Below, piece by piece: positions 44,353-52,952 of a stretch of 64,000 bases of DNA. The DNA comes from Gp13-AA77 sp035946735. GTDB lineage: Bacteria > Acidobacteriota > Terriglobia > UBA7540. The position numbers and the translations under genes are program-made. The notes under the pieces are model-generated. The model had not been told where the DNA came from. It saw nothing but the letters and a program-made list of their open reading frames with translations, and made no database searches. The stretch is from contig DASYYZ010000033.1 in assembly GCA_035946735.1 (NCBI GenBank), positions 27,894 to 91,893 of the forward strand, given 5' to 3'. How positions within the stretch are numbered: the first letter of the stretch is position 1; each line of letters opens with the position of its first letter.

Positions 44353-45717
44353 ATGTCAACCTTACGTCGGAATTTCCTTTGCCAAGCAATCACAGGCATC
44401 GCCTTGGCGGCTGGAGAAGTGCGAAATTCCCTGACTCGAGCTTCTTCGGTCCCCGCGGGCCTTTTGCCTGCTGACGACCATCCGCCATCGGGAGGTGAAA
44501 ATGCACCGGATCCGATCTTCGAGAAGCCGACGCCGATAACAATGAGGGAACTGGCGAAGATGAAGATCGAAGGCGTGCGGGCGATCGAAGTCAGCGATTA
44601 TGTTTTTGGCAACTACAAAGGGCCGCTGACGCCATGCCCGCCCCATGCGGACCAGAATCCGAAGAAGGCCATCATCGTGGTCTGGGAGGGCAAGCCCAAC
44701 AAGTTCGTCTTTTGGCATGAGGCGAGTTACAGCCCCTATTTCGAGTTGCCCTCGGGCGCCGGACCAAACTTCCAGTTCTGGGAGTCCAACTTCGGCGGCG
44801 AGCTGTTCAATCAGTATGGCCGCATGGAACAGCACAGCTTCGTGGACATCATCGAGAGCGGTCCGCAACGGGTGTGGATACGATGGACGTATCTCGACGT
44901 CGATGAGAAGGGCAACCCGCCTGTTCTGCGAGGCACCGACGATATCGTGACCTATGCCAACGGCGTGGTTTGGCGGCGGCAGACCTATCAGACCTTCTAC
45001 CCTGACCGCGATGACGCCCAGTGCGCCAGTCCTCTCGATTTCTTCACTGCAATTCCTGTGGGGGTGCATTACTCGGAACTGCAGCCGCAGGATTCGCAGC
45101 ACGGGGACTACCTGGTGGGGTCGTTCCTGGATGTCTATTCGCCCAAACAATACAACGTCTATTGGGACAAGTCGGACAAGCCTGGATGGACCGGACCTTA
45201 TTACGCGCGGCGCACGGGGCAGGAATGGTTTCTGGACATTGAGCGGTCACGAGGCAGAGCCGCCGTGCAGACCTTTCGCGACGGGCTGGCCTACTGTACC
45301 TTCGGCGACGCCAGCGGCTACTTGGCGGACCGCACTCAACTGTGGGACAACTCCCATCCGGATACATCGCCGTGCGACTGGGGCAACGCCAAGATGATTC
45401 ACTGGCCCGTGGGTTGGGTCAACAGCGGAGGCGTGATCGGAAGCGACAAGGACATCATGGCGAAGCCGTATCACATCGACACGCTGAGCATGTGTTTTGT
45501 GACGAAACCGTTCCCCATGGATGCCAAGGCCCGCTCATGGCCGAATATTCGCAAGGACTGGTCCGACAAGGAACAGGAACGCTGGGTGGGAGGGCGCGTC
45601 TTCTATTGCCTGCATGGCGTGGAACACGACTTCCAAACCATCCGGCAGGTGTCGCGGCGCTGGCTGGACAAAGGGGCGGACTGCGCCCAGCCCGAAAGCG
45701 TGAGAGATTTGATATAG
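44353..45717 (+). CDS. Tat-exported protein of unknown function
   Basis: 454 residues. The twin-arginine-like start STLRRNFLCQAITGIALAAG is followed by a beta-rich domain of about 400 residues with KFVFWHEASYSPYFELPSGA, GPNFQFWESNFGGELFNQYG, SFVDIIESGPQRVWIRWTYL and DRDDAQCASPLDFF. The repeated aromatic-rich strands and the reference to a matching reference face suggest a carbohydrate-active or sugar-binding beta-jelly-roll, but I recognise no family. It lies in the same direction downstream of the GH42 gene and could act on the same polymer (inference). It is intact. Confidence 0.72.
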   Translation: MSTLRRNFLCQAITGIALAAGEVRNSLTRASSVPAGLLPADDHPPSGGENAPDPIFEKPTPITMRELAKMKIEGVRAIEVSDYVFGNYKGPLTPCPPHADQNPKKAIIVVWEGKPNKFVFWHEASYSPYFELPSGAGPNFQFWESNFGGELFNQYGRMEQHSFVDIIESGPQRVWIRWTYLDVDEKGNPPVLRGTDDIVTYANGVVWRRQTYQTFYPDRDDAQCASPLDFFTAIPVGVHYSELQPQDSQHGDYLVGSFLDVYSPKQYNVYWDKSDKPGWTGPYYARRTGQEWFLDIERSRGRAAVQTFRDGLAYCTFGDASGYLADRTQLWDNSHPDTSPCDWGNAKMIHWPVGWVNSGGVIGSDKDIMAKPYHIDTLSMCFVTKPFPMDAKARSWPNIRKDWSDKEQERWVGGRVFYCLHGVEHDFQTIRQVSRRWLDKGADCAQPESVRDLI

Positions 45718-45781
45718 AACCGCTCCTTCGGATGTGTAAGCTAAGCTTAAGGGTCACCCGACCAGCCAGTGCCGGGGCGCA

Positions 45782-45960
45782 AAACACGTAGGCCTTTCCC
45801 GCAAAACTGTCGCCCGAGCTATCCGCAGCGAAAAATGCTCCGATGGCGATCGAGTTTCCGCTGATGCTCACGCTATCGCCGAAGGCGTCGCCTGGCTGAC
45901 CATCGGAAGCGGTGAGCTTCGCGGATTCTGTCAATGTCCGTCCAACCGCCGACCGAGGCG
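45782..45960 (-). pseudogene. FG-GAP repeat fragment
   Basis: The minus-strand frame reads TLTESAKLTASDGQPGDAFG, then SVSISGNSIAIGAFF and FAGKAYVF. This is one complete unit of the roughly 50-residue repeat found seven times in the gene at 58369-60264 (compare AKLTASDGQNGNSFG). There is no start and the frame runs on without the repeat motif. It is a scrap of a paralogue, or a copy moved from the intact gene. Confidence 0.62.
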
Positions 45961-45962
45961 AA

Positions 45963-47084
45963 TCAGATCTTGAAGAAGATTCTGCGTTTGTATAGCCAGT
46001 AGCACAGATACCACATCACGAGCACTACGGTCGCGGCCTGCGCAACCGGCGCCAATCTTCCGATAAAGTTGTAGTGGAAGGTGAAAACGCCCACGGCTCG
46101 ATCGAGCCATCTGAACAAAATCTCACTGACGAAATAAATTAAAATCGAGTTCATGCCCACCACCGTAAGCGGGAAAATCCATTTCCGGTAGCCCAGCACC
46201 TCCACGACCGCGTAGAACCCTATCAACATCAAAAGGACCCAGCCCAGGCTGTAGAGAATAAACGACGCTGTGCAGAGCTGTTTAATGAACGGAATCCACG
46301 GGCGCAGTGCGAACGCGACCGCGAAGCACAGAATCATGCCGCTAGTCAGCCGCTTCAAATTGCCCGCGTGCGATCTCGATTTCATCAGTAGGTGACCAGC
46401 CCAGGCGCCCGTGAGCGTCCACACCGTGCTGGCCATGAAGTTGAGCGTCGAATAAGCTGGATCGTAGTCGTAGTGGAATATCGCGCGGTCCACAACCAGC
46501 CCGATGTGATTCTGCCTGGAAAACGGACCGTCCGGCCCCGGAAACGCGAAAAGCAGCGCCGTCCATCCGGCGAGCAGCCCAACCGCCGCGAGAGCTTGGT
46601 AGCGCCAGCGCCACTGCAGGATGAGATAGGCGAGGAAGTACGTGAACGCGATCTGGGACAGAACGTTAATCAGCTGCGGCTTGATTCGGCCGGCGCTCAC
46701 CCAGATAACGATCTGACTGAGTACGACAAGCCGCAGCGATCGCACCACGACGTGCCGGAAGTTGTCGCGCTCGCTTGCGCCCAGCTCCCTGCGCCGTGCC
46801 AGCGCGAACGGCATGGCCACGCCTACCATGAACATAAAAGCCGGCTGAATCATGTCCCAGAAGACTCCGCCCTCCCATGGGACGTGATCGAACCAGTGCG
46901 CGACGTGCCCCCAAACCGGGTCGGCCTGCAACGCCGAAAAACCAAACCCCCGCGAGGCCAGGATCAGCATGATGAAGCCCCGGAAGGCGTCGAGCGCCAG
47001 GCAGCGCTTCCGTTCCGGCCGAGCTTCTGGCGGCCTTAGTGTTTCGATCTGTGAGGCTGTCGCTTCTGTGACTACTGTCGCCAT
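45963..47084 (-). CDS. HGSNAT/DUF5009-type membrane acyltransferase
   Basis: 373 residues from ATG 47084 (GAGGTG upstream). After a hydrophilic N-tail, RCLALDAFRGFIMLILASRG starts the first of about ten membrane segments. The motif LD-x-x-RG is the signature of acyltransferases of the heparan-alpha-glucosaminide N-acetyltransferase-like (NagX/DUF5009) family, which move acetyl groups onto amino sugars across the membrane. PFMFMVGVAMPFALARR-like (QPAFMFMVGVAMPFALARRR) is also typical. No amino-sugar gene is adjacent, so its substrate is unknown. The 495 bases upstream (47085-47579) hold nothing recognised. Confidence 0.86.
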   Translation of the reverse strand: MATVVTEATASQIETLRPPEARPERKRCLALDAFRGFIMLILASRGFGFSALQADPVWGHVAHWFDHVPWEGGVFWDMIQPAFMFMVGVAMPFALARRRELGASERDNFRHVVVRSLRLVVLSQIVIWVSAGRIKPQLINVLSQIAFTYFLAYLILQWRWRYQALAAVGLLAGWTALLFAFPGPDGPFSRQNHIGLVVDRAIFHYDYDPAYSTLNFMASTVWTLTGAWAGHLLMKSRSHAGNLKRLTSGMILCFAVAFALRPWIPFIKQLCTASFILYSLGWVLLMLIGFYAVVEVLGYRKWIFPLTVVGMNSILIYFVSEILFRWLDRAVGVFTFHYNFIGRLAPVAQAATVVLVMWYLCYWLYKRRIFFKI

Positions 47085-47579
47085 CAGCACCTCTACGGGA
47101 GTCCCACCAATGTTGGACGCCGATATTGAGACCACACGATACGACGCCCTCACGTTAGCACTCTCAGGCTATCCGCCGTGCGCGAGCACCGTTTTGCGGA
47201 GAGCGCCCAGCCTCAAAAACGTCAGGTTGAGGCAGTTTGGCGTCTTCCGTGCGGCGGTGACTGCGGCTGCCGGAGATCTGTGGTGGTGAACGGTGCTCCT
47301 CACGGTTCGGCCTTCTAATTCGAGTCCCTGTCAAGCGGCTCTTCGCCGGTTCCGCTGGCGCAGCTGAGCAGCCACGGCCGCAAGTTGTGAAACCGACCCG
47401 GCGCGGTAGTGGCACACTCCTGCCGCAGACCGCGCAATCCCGAACCGGCATCCCCCTGCCGCTAGACTCCGGAACAGATTCAACCCGGCTGCACGCAGCC
47501 TCGCGGTAAGAGGAGGCGGAAACAATGTCCAGCTAATTCTCGGGTACTACATTAGGTCCTGAGAGTCACTCCCGACCGA
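47085..47579. other. Intergenic region, nothing recognised
   Basis: About 495 bases between two minus-strand genes. Short frames on both strands lack family signatures. No clear terminator hairpin for the long fusion gene at 47580 was found. Confidence 0.35.
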
Positions 47580-50500
47580 TTACTTGCGGAGGGTCAGTTC
47601 CTGAAGTGCCTGACGAGCACCCTGCTGCCCGGGATGTACTTCGAGGAGCTGGCTCAATATGCCACGAGCTTTCTCGATTTTCCCCACTGCAACATACATC
47701 TTGGCAAGGTTCAAATAAGCCATATCGAAGCTCGGGGCTAAACGAATACACTGCTCAAAGACGGCCTGTGCGTCGGAAAACCTTCCCGCCCGAATATTGA
47801 GCACCCCCAGGTTGTTAAGGGCGTCAGGATAAATTGGTCGAAGCTGGATCGCCTTCTGCAGGTAAGCACGCGCCTGTTCGGGGTCGCCCTGTTGGGCGAA
47901 GAGCATCCCCAAGTCGTAGTTGACCTCAGGGTCCTGAGGGTCAACGCTCAACGCAGCCTCGAGGCTCTTCACCGCATCCTCGAACCGGCCATTGTCATGG
48001 TAGAGTTTTCCCAAGTTCTCCAGCGCGATTATGTATTGGGGATTCTGGCGGATCGCCTCCTGGAAGAACTCGATGGCTTTCTCGCTGCGACCCTGCTGGG
48101 CAGAGACCATTCCCAGGTTGTTCCAGGCGCTCGCATCCCCGGGCCGAAGGCGGGTGGCTCGCTGAAGATCTTCTTCGGCTTGTTCCAGCATACCCTTCTT
48201 GAGGTGAATGGTTCCCAGATTGTAGTAGGCTGCTGCGTACTCCGGGTACTTACGGACGACTTGTTGGAACCACGTTATCGCTTCGTCTAAGTAACCGGCT
48301 CGAAAGAAGGCCACGCCGTACGTGAACAGGTTGCGGCGGAATTCACCGCCATAGAACTTTCCCGGAAATGGCAAGGCCTGGCTTTCCCTTTCCGTCGGCG
48401 CTTGAGGGATCCGGCCCAGGTCCTTCTCCGGGCTCGCCGGATTGAGGGGTCCCTGATACACCTTCACGATCAGCCCTTCGTTGTCGATCAGAAACGAAGT
48501 CGGAACACTAAGGTTCCGCCGGCGGTCGAAAAGGTACCGGTAAAGAAGATTGTAGATGCCGAGCATATCGTCTGAAGCCAGAAGAATCGGAAATGTCACG
48601 CCTGTTTTCGTCCCGAAGTCCCGAACCATTCCGGTCTCGCCCGGTGCATTCACATTGACGGCCAGCAATTGAAGACCTCGCTCCAGCCACTGCGAATAAC
48701 GGCGCTGAAACCGCTCCAAGTCCGGCCGGCAATGAGGGCTCGTGGTGTCCCAGAAGTTGAGCAACACGCGACGGCCACGAAATCTGGAGAGGGTATAAGG
48801 CTGTCCCTCGGGGTCGCGCAGGGTGAATTCCGGCGCCCGCAGCGGATCAAGCAGCCAGGTTTCGCAGCAGGCAGGAGGCGGCTCGGGTTTCTGCTCGACC
48901 GGCACACTCTTCGGAATGGCACTGGTCGGGGCGAAGGGATCCGCGTGGAATTCGCTCGAGCCCTCTTCAAGTCGAATGCGGTGGTTGCCCGGCAGGGCCT
49001 CGAATTTTTGGACAAGCCCGCTCGGCCAGCGGACGGTGGCCCGAACAGCGCCCTTGTGCTGGCCAAGGCCGAAGAACAATTCCTTGGTGTGCTGGGAAAA
49101 GAAACCTGACCCGGCCTGCAGAAACTTAACTTGCGTGCCGCCCGGGTATTCGACGCTGATGATGGTTCCGATAGCGTCGCGATTACTCGTATGGCCCCGC
49201 AACCGGAAACAGATGGACTCGCCCCGTCCTTCCATCACATTGCGGAGCATTCGGAGTTGCGGTCCCGTGCGATTCTTGAGAACCATTTCCAGACTGCCAT
49301 CATGATCCCAATCGGTCAGGGCGAAGGCGCGGCTATCATCGGCAAAATCCAATCCTGCTACGCCTGAGGCATGAGCCAACGTTCCGTCGCCGTTGTTCAC
49401 GAAGAAGACGTTTCTTTGGTATCCATTCCAGGTGCCATCCGAGCGGATGAGCTCATTGATGGCGTTCCAGCCTTCCTCGTAAGGCGGCGAGGGATTCGCA
49501 CCGGGCGGAGACTTGGAAACGACCTGGCGCCAGAAGAATCCTTGAAGGTCGTAACGGATGGGACCGGAAATCATCCCGGTGGCGACATAAAGGTCGGAGT
49601 GGCCATCGTGGTCAAAGTCCCACGCGGCACACGACCAAGCCCATCCCGCCTTTTCTACGCCCGCGTCAGCACTACGCTCCACAAAGTTGCCGTTGCCCTG
49701 ATTGTGGTACAGGGAGTTCCCTTTGGCGTGCCGGCGGTAGAGCGCACGCACGGTCTCCGGAGCTCCCTTCATGAAGGCATCCTGCATGCTGACGCGGGTG
49801 CCAGCCGGCTCCCACATGTCGCAGACATAGAGGTCCTGATTCCCATCGTTGTCGTAATCAAACCAGGAGCAGCTCATCCCAGGCCCAACGTCGGGCACAC
49901 CGGTTTCCTCGGCCACATCGGTAAAAGTCCCGTTGCCGTTATTCCGGTAGAGATTTTTCCGGCCGAAATCGTTCACCACGTAAAGGTCCGGCCAACCGTC
50001 GTTGTTGTAGTCGCACCAACCACAGTCGAAACTGAAGCGGTTGTTGTTCTGGAGGAGACCCGCTTCGGCCGTCACATCGCTGAAGGCCCCATCGCGGTTA
50101 CCACGGAGGAGGAAGTTGGGCGGACCGTTGCGGGCGTCGTAGTAGGGCGTAGGATACCGGTACTGATCCATCCCCTCGTAGTAGCTATACAGGCAGAAAT
50201 AGATGTCGAGCCATCCGTCGCGGTCGTAGTCGGCCAGGGCGACTCCGGTAAAGGTCCCCTGCGGTGGCTGGGCAAAGCGGAACGCCTCCGGCTGATGCTG
50301 AAACGTCCCGTTCCCGAGGTTCCGAAAGAGCAGCGGGCCGCTCGCCCGTACCACGATCAGGTCCTGGTGACCGTCGTTATCAACATCGGCGAATGTGGCG
50401 CTTGAAGTGTCGTCGAGAACACCCACACCTGCCGCCTCGGTAACGTCTTCAAATGTCCCGTCTCCACGGTTTCGGTACAGCCGATTGGGAAGGCCGGCGG

Positions 50501-51437
50501 ATTGGCAAACGTAAATTTCGTCGAACCCATCGTTGTCAGTGTCTCCGCAAGCGACACCATTATTCCCGTAAACGTCAATTCCACAAGCCCCGTCCAGCAC
50601 GGTTCGCCAGTAGTCCGTCCCGCGCAGCATCTGTTGGGCGTATGACGCATTGCCACCGAGAGCCCACGGCGTAATGTCCTCAAACACGCGCCCTGCCGCG
50701 CGGCTATGGGTTTCTTCCACCGCGCGCCATGCACGGATGGCGAGACTTCCACTCGTCTCCCTTTCCCATTCCAGGTCCCAACATCCTATGCGTTCGTCGC
50801 TGGCCTCCTCGGACTCCGATCCCACCAGGTCATAGCGGATGCGGGTCCCAAAGAGAAGGGGAGATTCTTGCTTTACAGAAATGCCCGCCACTTCAAACTC
50901 CGCGGTCTGAAGTCGCCATGTGCGGTCAAAGAAGGCGGCTAATTCCTGCACGAAGGATTCCCGCTGGAGAATTGAGTCGGCAGAGAATCGGCCCCGCCAG
51001 ACTTGCAGGCCCATCCTGTTCCGCAAACAGGTCTCTTCCTGCGGCCGGAGGGAAGTTGCGGCAAGCATCGGTGAAAGCAGTTGAACAATAGGGCCAAGAG
51101 AGACCGGATTCTGGCAGAGTGCCGCACTCCAGCGCGCCAAAGCCGCCGCCACTTCCTCCGCATAGACTTCCGAAATGTAAGCGTCCCGTCCGGGATGCGT
51201 CTGACTGAGGACTCCATCCAGGGCAGACTGGGCGCGATAGTGGGGGGTGAGACGATAGGCAGCCCAATCCTCGGGACGGCTCCCGGGTTGACATTGCCCA
51301 GGAGATGCTCGCAGCGTATCCGCGCGCAGGCGGTTTGTCATGCCCGCGGCCAGGGGCACGGCACACCAACGAACGAAATCACGCCGCGAGAGAAATCCTA
51401 AGTGGGGAGGGCGTCGCTGCGAACCCATGAAGACCAC
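47580..51437 (-). CDS. FG-GAP + ASPIC/UnbV + redoxin + TPR fusion protein
   Basis: 1285 residues from GTG 51437 (AAGGA 5 bases upstream). A Tat-type start (LSRRDFVRW, residues 16-24) precedes an uncharacterised region to about 285. Seven FG-GAP/VCBS units (290-725) follow, each with a calcium-type loop such as DTDNDGFDE, DVDNDGHQD or DYNNDGWPD. An ASPIC/UnbV domain (about 745-825), a thioredoxin-fold AhpC/TlpA-like domain (865-1000) and about seven TPRs (1040-1285) complete the chain. In the redoxin the TlpA CxxC equivalent is S900-P-H-C903: only the second Cys remains. It is presumably exported and folded, perhaps Ca2+-stabilised. The function is unknown. The gene is divergent from the seven-haem cytochrome gene. 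Confidence 0.88.
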   Translation of the reverse strand: MVFMGSQRRPPHLGFLSRRDFVRWCAVPLAAGMTNRLRADTLRASPGQCQPGSRPEDWAAYRLTPHYRAQSALDGVLSQTHPGRDAYISEVYAEEVAAALARWSAALCQNPVSLGPIVQLLSPMLAATSLRPQEETCLRNRMGLQVWRGRFSADSILQRESFVQELAAFFDRTWRLQTAEFEVAGISVKQESPLLFGTRIRYDLVGSESEEASDERIGCWDLEWERETSGSLAIRAWRAVEETHSRAAGRVFEDITPWALGGNASYAQQMLRGTDYWRTVLDGACGIDVYGNNGVACGDTDNDGFDEIYVCQSAGLPNRLYRNRGDGTFEDVTEAAGVGVLDDTSSATFADVDNDGHQDLIVVRASGPLLFRNLGNGTFQHQPEAFRFAQPPQGTFTGVALADYDRDGWLDIYFCLYSYYEGMDQYRYPTPYYDARNGPPNFLLRGNRDGAFSDVTAEAGLLQNNNRFSFDCGWCDYNNDGWPDLYVVNDFGRKNLYRNNGNGTFTDVAEETGVPDVGPGMSCSWFDYDNDGNQDLYVCDMWEPAGTRVSMQDAFMKGAPETVRALYRRHAKGNSLYHNQGNGNFVERSADAGVEKAGWAWSCAAWDFDHDGHSDLYVATGMISGPIRYDLQGFFWRQVVSKSPPGANPSPPYEEGWNAINELIRSDGTWNGYQRNVFFVNNGDGTLAHASGVAGLDFADDSRAFALTDWDHDGSLEMVLKNRTGPQLRMLRNVMEGRGESICFRLRGHTSNRDAIGTIISVEYPGGTQVKFLQAGSGFFSQHTKELFFGLGQHKGAVRATVRWPSGLVQKFEALPGNHRIRLEEGSSEFHADPFAPTSAIPKSVPVEQKPEPPPACCETWLLDPLRAPEFTLRDPEGQPYTLSRFRGRRVLLNFWDTTSPHCRPDLERFQRRYSQWLERGLQLLAVNVNAPGETGMVRDFGTKTGVTFPILLASDDMLGIYNLLYRYLFDRRRNLSVPTSFLIDNEGLIVKVYQGPLNPASPEKDLGRIPQAPTERESQALPFPGKFYGGEFRRNLFTYGVAFFRAGYLDEAITWFQQVVRKYPEYAAAYYNLGTIHLKKGMLEQAEEDLQRATRLRPGDASAWNNLGMVSAQQGRSEKAIEFFQEAIRQNPQYIIALENLGKLYHDNGRFEDAVKSLEAALSVDPQDPEVNYDLGMLFAQQGDPEQARAYLQKAIQLRPIYPDALNNLGVLNIRAGRFSDAQAVFEQCIRLAPSFDMAYLNLAKMYVAVGKIEKARGILSQLLEVHPGQQGARQALQELTLRK

Positions 51438-51463
51438 CGTTATCCTTCATCGGACGGAGCCCG

Positions 51464-51472
51464 ATTCTAGCA
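51464..51472 (-). promoter_or_regulatory. Extended -10 promoter of the FG-GAP/UnbV/redoxin gene
   Basis: On the minus strand TGCTAGAAT (complement of 51464-51472) is an extended -10 box (TGn + TAGAAT, five of six to TATAAT). The transcript would start near 51457, about 20 bases before GTG 51437. No good -35 is visible, as expected for extended -10 promoters. The 271-base divergent region 51438-51708 also must serve the cytochrome gene. Confidence 0.42.
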
Positions 51473-51708
51473 TTTTTGCAATGTTGAATTGAACGAACTT
51501 CACTCTGCCGTGGTGCCGGGCAAGCCTCAGGAGAGGTGGAACCCTTGGGCGCTGAGGCGATCAACAGCAAGAATCTGACGGACCAATTGCTTTCCGAATT
51601 GCTCGGGTATACGTTATCGGTCGGGCGAGAATTGAAGGGGAAGTCCGGATACAGCTGGAGAAGGACAGATACTCTATTCCGGCAAGGCACAGTTCACCAG
51701 AGCTCAGC

Positions 51709-52881
51709 ATGCATGAAGGCGGCAAGCAGACTTCTTGGTTCCACTGGACACTGTTCTGCATCGCGATCTCAGGCGTCCGCTGCTGGCCTCAAGCTCGTGG
51801 CCCGAAGGGGCAACCTATGACCACCGAACAACGCGTCCGCTCCGCGGGGTGGTGGCCCACCGAGAGCATGCCGCGGCGCGAGGACTATGTCGGCCCGGCT
51901 GTCTGCGCTCAATGCCATGTCTCCGAAGCGGCCGTTCAGGAAACCACGCCCATGGCCAAAGCTTGCGTGCGCGCAGAGCACTCGAAGATTCTCGCGACCC
52001 ACCGACGGCTGAGCCTCCGGCTGGGTCAGTACGTTTATGACCTCACGCGTGCCGGGGGCAGCAGCACCTTGTCGGTCAGCAACGGCGCGCGCGCTGTTTC
52101 GGTCGTCCTGGGGTGGGCATTTGGCGAAGGAGAAGTCGGCGAAACCTACGTTTTCGAGCGTAGCGGGATCTTCTACGAAAGCAGGCTTAGTTACTTTCCA
52201 GTCCCGCGGACCTTGGATTTGACGCCCGGGCACTCTCATTCCGAGCCCTCAGACCTTGAAGGCGCAATAGGCCGTCCGATCGATGCTGAAGAGACCCACC
52301 GCTGCTTTGCGTGCCACAACACCGCCTCATCGACCGCGGGCCAATTTGATCCCGACCATCTCATCCCAGGGGTGACGTGTGAGGCCTGTCACGGGCCCGG
52401 CGCCAAGCACGCATCGGCGATGAGGCAGGGACGAGTCGCGGAGGGAATAGCTCATGTCCTGAATCCCGCCAAGCTCGGACCGGCCGATTCCGTGGACTTT
52501 TGCGGCGCCTGTCATCGCACCTGGCCAGACGTGGCGGAGGCCGGCACGGTGGGGGTTGCAACGGTACGCTTTCAGCCTTACCGTCTCGAAGCTAGCCGGT
52601 GTTGGGGAAATGGTGACGCGCGTATCACGTGTCTCGCCTGCCACGACCCGCACCTGCCCCTTGCGCGCGACCCGGGCTCCTACGATAACCGTTGCCTCCG
52701 TTGCCACGCTACGACTAAAAGCTCAAAGAGCCCGCCGGACCATCCGGGAGCAGCCTGCCCACAGGGCACGAAGGACTGCGTCACCTGTCACATGCCCAAA
52801 TTTGAAGCCCCCGACACCCACACTAAGTTCACTGACCACCGGATTCGCATCGTTAAATCGGATACCGATTATCCGGACTAG
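51709..52881 (+). CDS. Seven-haem c-type cytochrome
   Basis: 390 residues with seven CxxCH haem sites: CAQCH 66-70, CFACH 199-203, CEACH 224-228, CGACH 265-269, CLACH 308-312, CLRCH 329-333, CVTCH 357-361. The spacing and surrounding VGPAVCAQCH and GVTCEACHGPG resemble the cytochrome c554/c-type multihaem scaffold used for periplasmic electron transfer. The first 30 residues give a poor signal peptide (hydrophobic FHWTLFCIAISG), so a start further downstream or an atypical signal is possible. It is divergent from the redoxin fusion gene and ends 71 bases before the convergent TPR gene. No oxidase or reductase gene is next to it. A link to the redoxin is inference. Confidence 0.88.
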   Translation: MHEGGKQTSWFHWTLFCIAISGVRCWPQARGPKGQPMTTEQRVRSAGWWPTESMPRREDYVGPAVCAQCHVSEAAVQETTPMAKACVRAEHSKILATHRRLSLRLGQYVYDLTRAGGSSTLSVSNGARAVSVVLGWAFGEGEVGETYVFERSGIFYESRLSYFPVPRTLDLTPGHSHSEPSDLEGAIGRPIDAEETHRCFACHNTASSTAGQFDPDHLIPGVTCEACHGPGAKHASAMRQGRVAEGIAHVLNPAKLGPADSVDFCGACHRTWPDVAEAGTVGVATVRFQPYRLEASRCWGNGDARITCLACHDPHLPLARDPGSYDNRCLRCHATTKSSKSPPDHPGAACPQGTKDCVTCHMPKFEAPDTHTKFTDHRIRIVKSDTDYPD

Positions 52882-52952
52882 CGTACTCAGGAGGATGCTC
52901 GGTGCAGAAATCCAGTGTCGGGAAGGCTCGCAGCAATCACGCAGTTCCGCAC

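Noticed and set aside
49371..50405. 344-codon plus-strand frame, Val-rich
   Set aside because: It mirrors the repeated DxDxDG codons of the FG-GAP gene on the other strand, and has no independent features.
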